Below, in pieces: positions 61,657 through 64,000 of a DNA stretch of 64,000 nucleotides (position 1 is the stretch's first letter; each line of letters opens with the position of its first letter). The notes beneath the pieces are model-generated. The model worked only from the letters and a program-made list of their open reading frames with translations. It was not told the DNA's origin and did not search any database. The stretch lies in the NCBI RefSeq assembly GCF_003957295.1, contig NZ_RQPJ01000005.1:1-64000 (forward strand), written 5' to 3'. The translations under genes were made by a program, and so were the position numbers. The DNA is from Arenibacter aquaticus (GTDB lineage: Bacteria; Bacteroidota; Bacteroidia; Flavobacteriales; Flavobacteriaceae).

Positions 61657-61697
61657 AAAATGGTTCCGAGACACTTTTTTTTATCGGAGCCATTTTT
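61657..61697 (+). terminator. Orphan intrinsic terminator upstream of mscS
   Basis: AAAATGGTTCCGA pairs with TCGGAGCCATTTT over 13 bp (one G-U), then T and CTATTT. No plus-strand gene precedes it, since the neighbour DUF2254 is on the minus strand. It may end a small RNA or act as a leader attenuator. It overlaps an ATG at 61660, arguing that mscS starts downstream. Confidence 0.65.
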
Positions 61698-61782
61698 CTA
61701 TTTAAAAATACCTGCATATATTGCCCTAAAGACCCTAGAATTTTCCTTTGAACACTTGGAATTATTGGCAAACACCTTGATT

Positions 61783-62655
61783 ATGGACTTAAAAATAAAC
61801 GATGCCTGGAGCAAAATGCTCAATAGATTGACCTCGTGGTTAGACAGTCTAATAGTAAACTTACCCAACATCATTCTAGCCTCGGTCGTATTTATAATCG
61901 TTTTAATACTTTCTAAATATGTTACCAAACTTACTTGGAAGCTACTGAAAAAAAGTAGCCTTCAAAAATCCATGAAGAATGTCATAGCCAAATTACTTTC
62001 GGTGCTGGTTATTCTTACAGGCTTATTTTTTGTATTGGGAATACTGGATCTAAGCAAAACCCTAAACACCATCTTAGCCGGTGCGGGGGTTGCGGGACTA
62101 GCAGTAGGGTTGGCCCTGCAAGGTGCCTTGGCCAATACCTTCTCAGGGATTGTATTGTCTTATATAAAGCATATTAAATTTGGGGACTGGATAGAAAGCA
62201 ATGATTTTTCCGGGGAGGTAATCGACATTGACCTACGGGCGGTTACCATCAAACAACCTGATAACAATTTGGTGTATATCCCCAACAAATTGGTATTGGA
62301 GAACCCAATTAAGAACTACTCTACTACCTCACAATCACGGGTAATACTTAGCTGTGGGGTAGATTATTCGTCCAACTTGGAATTTGTACGGGATTTGGTG
62401 ATCAAGACCATAGAGTCTAGCTTTGAAAATGTGGGGACAGACAAGGAAATTATTTTTCTATATACAGAATTTGGTGATAGCTCCATAAACTTTGAGACCC
62501 GGTTCTGGATTACCTCCACCTCTTCCCTTGAGGTACTCAAGGCCAAGACCCAAGCCATGATCGCCATTAAAAAGGCCTTTGATGCCAATGACATTAACAT
62601 TCCGTTCCCCATACGTACATTGGACCTGCCTAAAGATTTTAGAAAGAACATCTAG
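61783..62655 (+). CDS. MscS-like small-conductance mechanosensitive channel
   Basis: 290 residues from ATG at 61783 (MDLKINDAW), normal for the family; the frame extends to 61660 but that part spans a terminator hairpin. Three N-terminal helices, the third being the pore-lining TM3 with Gly/Ala pattern (TILAGAGVAGLAVGLALQGALANTFSG). The beta domain follows (FGDWIESNDFSGEVIDIDLRAVTIKQPDN, VYIPNKLVLENPI). It releases solutes upon hypo-osmotic stress. Confidence 0.93.
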   Translation: MDLKINDAWSKMLNRLTSWLDSLIVNLPNIILASVVFIIVLILSKYVTKLTWKLLKKSSLQKSMKNVIAKLLSVLVILTGLFFVLGILDLSKTLNTILAGAGVAGLAVGLALQGALANTFSGIVLSYIKHIKFGDWIESNDFSGEVIDIDLRAVTIKQPDNNLVYIPNKLVLENPIKNYSTTSQSRVILSCGVDYSSNLEFVRDLVIKTIESSFENVGTDKEIIFLYTEFGDSSINFETRFWITSTSSLEVLKAKTQAMIAIKKAFDANDINIPFPIRTLDLPKDFRKNI

Positions 62656-62961
62656 GATTCAGAGGTAATCCATTGCCCTAAGGCCATTTTAGGCCCACAA
62701 TAAAGATTGTATAGCTGTATCAATGCCCAGAATTTTCCTTTCGCCTCGCATCATGGGTATTTTTATTGGTATTGTAGAATATCCATAAATGGAAAACAGC
62801 ACATAAAACTCAATTTTCCCTATATAAGAGTAATGGAACAAAAAATATGATTTATTGGGTCAACAGCTTCCGTAACAACATATTACCTTCGTCCTAGATG
62901 ATGTTATGCGGGAGGCATCACTTAAAAAATTCTCTCCGCTAACTTTAAAACCACATATACA
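62656..62961. other. Intergenic spacer without recognisable elements
   Basis: 306 bp between mscS and the DUF2383 gene. No open frame, hairpin terminator or clear promoter recognised. It should hold the promoter of the following stress-type gene. Confidence 0.4.
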
Positions 62962-63411
62962 ATGAGCACATACACTGCAACAGTAAGTGAAAAGTTAAAT
63001 GACCTATTGGAAAAGACCTACGACGCCGAAAAAGGATACAAAAAGGCTTGTGACAACACGGACAATCCGTATCTGAAATCGTTCTTCGAAAAAAAGAGTG
63101 CAGACAGACAACGATTTGGACTGCAACTAAAAAGCGAGATCGGTAGCTTGGGACAAGAATGGAAAAAAGACGGAAGCCTGGCAGCTGCGGCACACAGAAC
63201 ATGGATGGATTTCAAGGCCTTTTTTTCGGCCGATGACGATGAGGCTATGTTAGAGGAGGCCATAAGGGGAGAAAAAGCCTCTGTGGAGGAATATAAGGAG
63301 GTACTTTCTGATGCCAGTCTACCACCCAGTACTACTACCTTATTAACACAACAAATGAACCAAATTGAAGCAGATCTCAATGAAGTAAAGCGCTTAGAAG
63401 ACTTAAGTTAA
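62962..63411 (+). CDS. PA2169/DUF2383 four-helix-bundle protein
   Basis: 149 residues, ferritin-like four-helix bundle. Landmarks are VSEKLNDLLEKTYDAEKGYKKACD, FFEKKSADRQRFGLQLKSEIGSLG, GSLAAAAHRTWMDFKAFFS and EEAIRGEKASVEEYKEVLSD. Family members are stress-linked and of unknown activity; the paired Glu/Asp/His pattern could bind metal but this is not shown. Single gene with a perfect terminator. Confidence 0.93.
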   Translation: MSTYTATVSEKLNDLLEKTYDAEKGYKKACDNTDNPYLKSFFEKKSADRQRFGLQLKSEIGSLGQEWKKDGSLAAAAHRTWMDFKAFFSADDDEAMLEEAIRGEKASVEEYKEVLSDASLPPSTTTLLTQQMNQIEADLNEVKRLEDLS

Positions 63412-63433
63412 GTACCATAACAATTAAATCAGC

Positions 63434-63458
63434 AAAGAGGATGCCTGGCATCCTCTTT
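63434..63458 (+). terminator. Terminator of the DUF2383 gene
   Basis: AAAGAGGATGC and GCATCCTCTTT form a perfect 11-bp stem with a CTG loop, 23 bp after the stop; a partial T stretch (GGTTTT) follows. Confidence 0.85.
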
Positions 63459-63546
63459 AAGGTTTTAAAAAATAGTCCTGATGATACAAAGATTAACTGC
63501 TCTCCAAATTATACCTGTGAACAATAATTTTTATTAAATAAAATTT

Positions 63547-64000
63547 ATGTACCACAAACTATCTAATACCGCTAGTAGAACAACATTGGAAAAGGAATTA
63601 AACAAGCGTTTTAAATATCCGAATTTATATCAAAAACATATATTGATAAACGGTATAGACGAAGTAACTATTCCTATAATACCCATGGAAGAAGAAAACT
63701 TGATTGTACCTGCCATTTGGGGAATTCTACCAGAAAATTATAAAGATGATTGGAGTGTTTTTCAGAACATCTTCAATTCTTTAAATTTAAATATTAATTC
63801 CCTTGACAACCCCTCCTGGTACTCCAATGCCCTTCTTAACAGGAGGTGTCTTATTCCTGTTACAGGATTTTTCACTTCCTACTTAATTGACGGCATTCTA
63901 TATCCATACTATTTTCACAGGAAGTCCGGATTACCATTTTGCTTAAGCGGCATTTATAACAAACTGGAAGATGGTTTCCTTAGCTGTACCATCATCACCA
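63547..64000 (+). CDS. Divergent SRAP (YedK/HMCES-like) family protein, 3' partial
   Basis: ATG at 63547 opens a frame that runs to the window end (151 codons). It contains SRAP landmarks in order: LIVPAIWGILPENYKDDW, NALLNRRCLIPVTGFF, YPYYFHRKSGLPFCLSGIY and LSCTIIT. SRAP proteins normally start Met-Cys with Cys2 linking covalently to abasic DNA, and carry Glu in GFYEW. Here the N terminus is Met-Tyr-His-Lys and the second motif reads GFFTSY, so both the Cys and the Glu are missing. It is probably a non-catalytic or altered paralogue. The active-site His region lies beyond the window. Confidence 0.8.
   Translation, partial: MYHKLSNTASRTTLEKELNKRFKYPNLYQKHILINGIDEVTIPIIPMEEENLIVPAIWGILPENYKDDWSVFQNIFNSLNLNINSLDNPSWYSNALLNRRCLIPVTGFFTSYLIDGILYPYYFHRKSGLPFCLSGIYNKLEDGFLSCTIIT

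Noticed and set aside
61660-61782. N-terminal extension of the MscS-like channel
   Set aside because: The upstream ATG sits in a terminator hairpin and the extra residues are not part of the family; the ATG at 61783 gives normal length.

Overview
The window comes from a marine-type member of the Bacteroidota, most likely family Flavobacteriaceae. This rests on a type IX secretion type B C-terminal domain followed by PorP/SprF, SusC/SusD pairs, an IntDOT-like tyrosine recombinase, the block DUF1599 / BT_3928-DoxX / tpiA / prmA / clpS divergent from folP-cdaA, an insert-bearing Rho, and AT-rich DNA. The genus cannot be fixed from the sequence alone.

Layout. 1-2.4 kb: 3' end of a large secreted calcium-binding (thrombospondin type 3) protein and its PorP/SprF partner. 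2.4-6.6 kb: a sparse accessory zone with a 37-aa basic ORF, a pRiA4b ORF-3-like protein, a small hypothetical, a tRNA-Arg(TCT) 3' fragment abutting an integrase, short tandem repeats and an intact tRNA-Pro(GGG). 6.6-8.5 kb: a secreted FG-GAP/VCBS protein. 8.9-36.0 kb, all on the minus strand: a polysaccharide utilisation locus (PUL) with two SusC/SusD pairs, a large FG-GAP/UnbV protein, GH29, a DUF4838 protein (GH163 candidate), GH92, GH20, a CBM9-like protein, GH130 and a sodium:solute symporter. 36.3-38.1 kb: a divergent LytS-type kinase and LytTR regulator. 38.3-44.2 kb: three exported proteins of the planctomycete-cytochrome/DUF1501 type. 44.3-45.4 kb: a split YeeE/YedE transporter. 45.6-63.4 kb: mostly core genes (clpS, prmA, tpiA, folP, cdaA, an ABC exporter, truA, rho, an aldehyde dehydrogenase, DUF2254, an MscS-like channel, a DUF2383 protein). 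The window ends inside an SRAP-family gene that lacks the usual catalytic residues.

How the genes fit together. The PUL enzymes match the parts of an N-glycan: fucose (GH29), terminal GlcNAc (GH20), alpha-mannose (GH92), Man-beta-1,4-GlcNAc (GH130), and an endo-acting GH163 candidate to free the glycan from protein. SusC/SusD would import the glycan and the symporter would take up a released sugar. A conserved 14-bp motif lies upstream of both susC genes, in the kinase/symporter divergent region, and upstream of the cytochrome/DUF1501 operon. It is not seen in the other spacers, so the PUL and the cytochrome operon may form one regulon. A C-terminal F5/8 (discoidin-like) module shared by DUF4838, GH20 and the third cytochrome-operon protein supports the same link.
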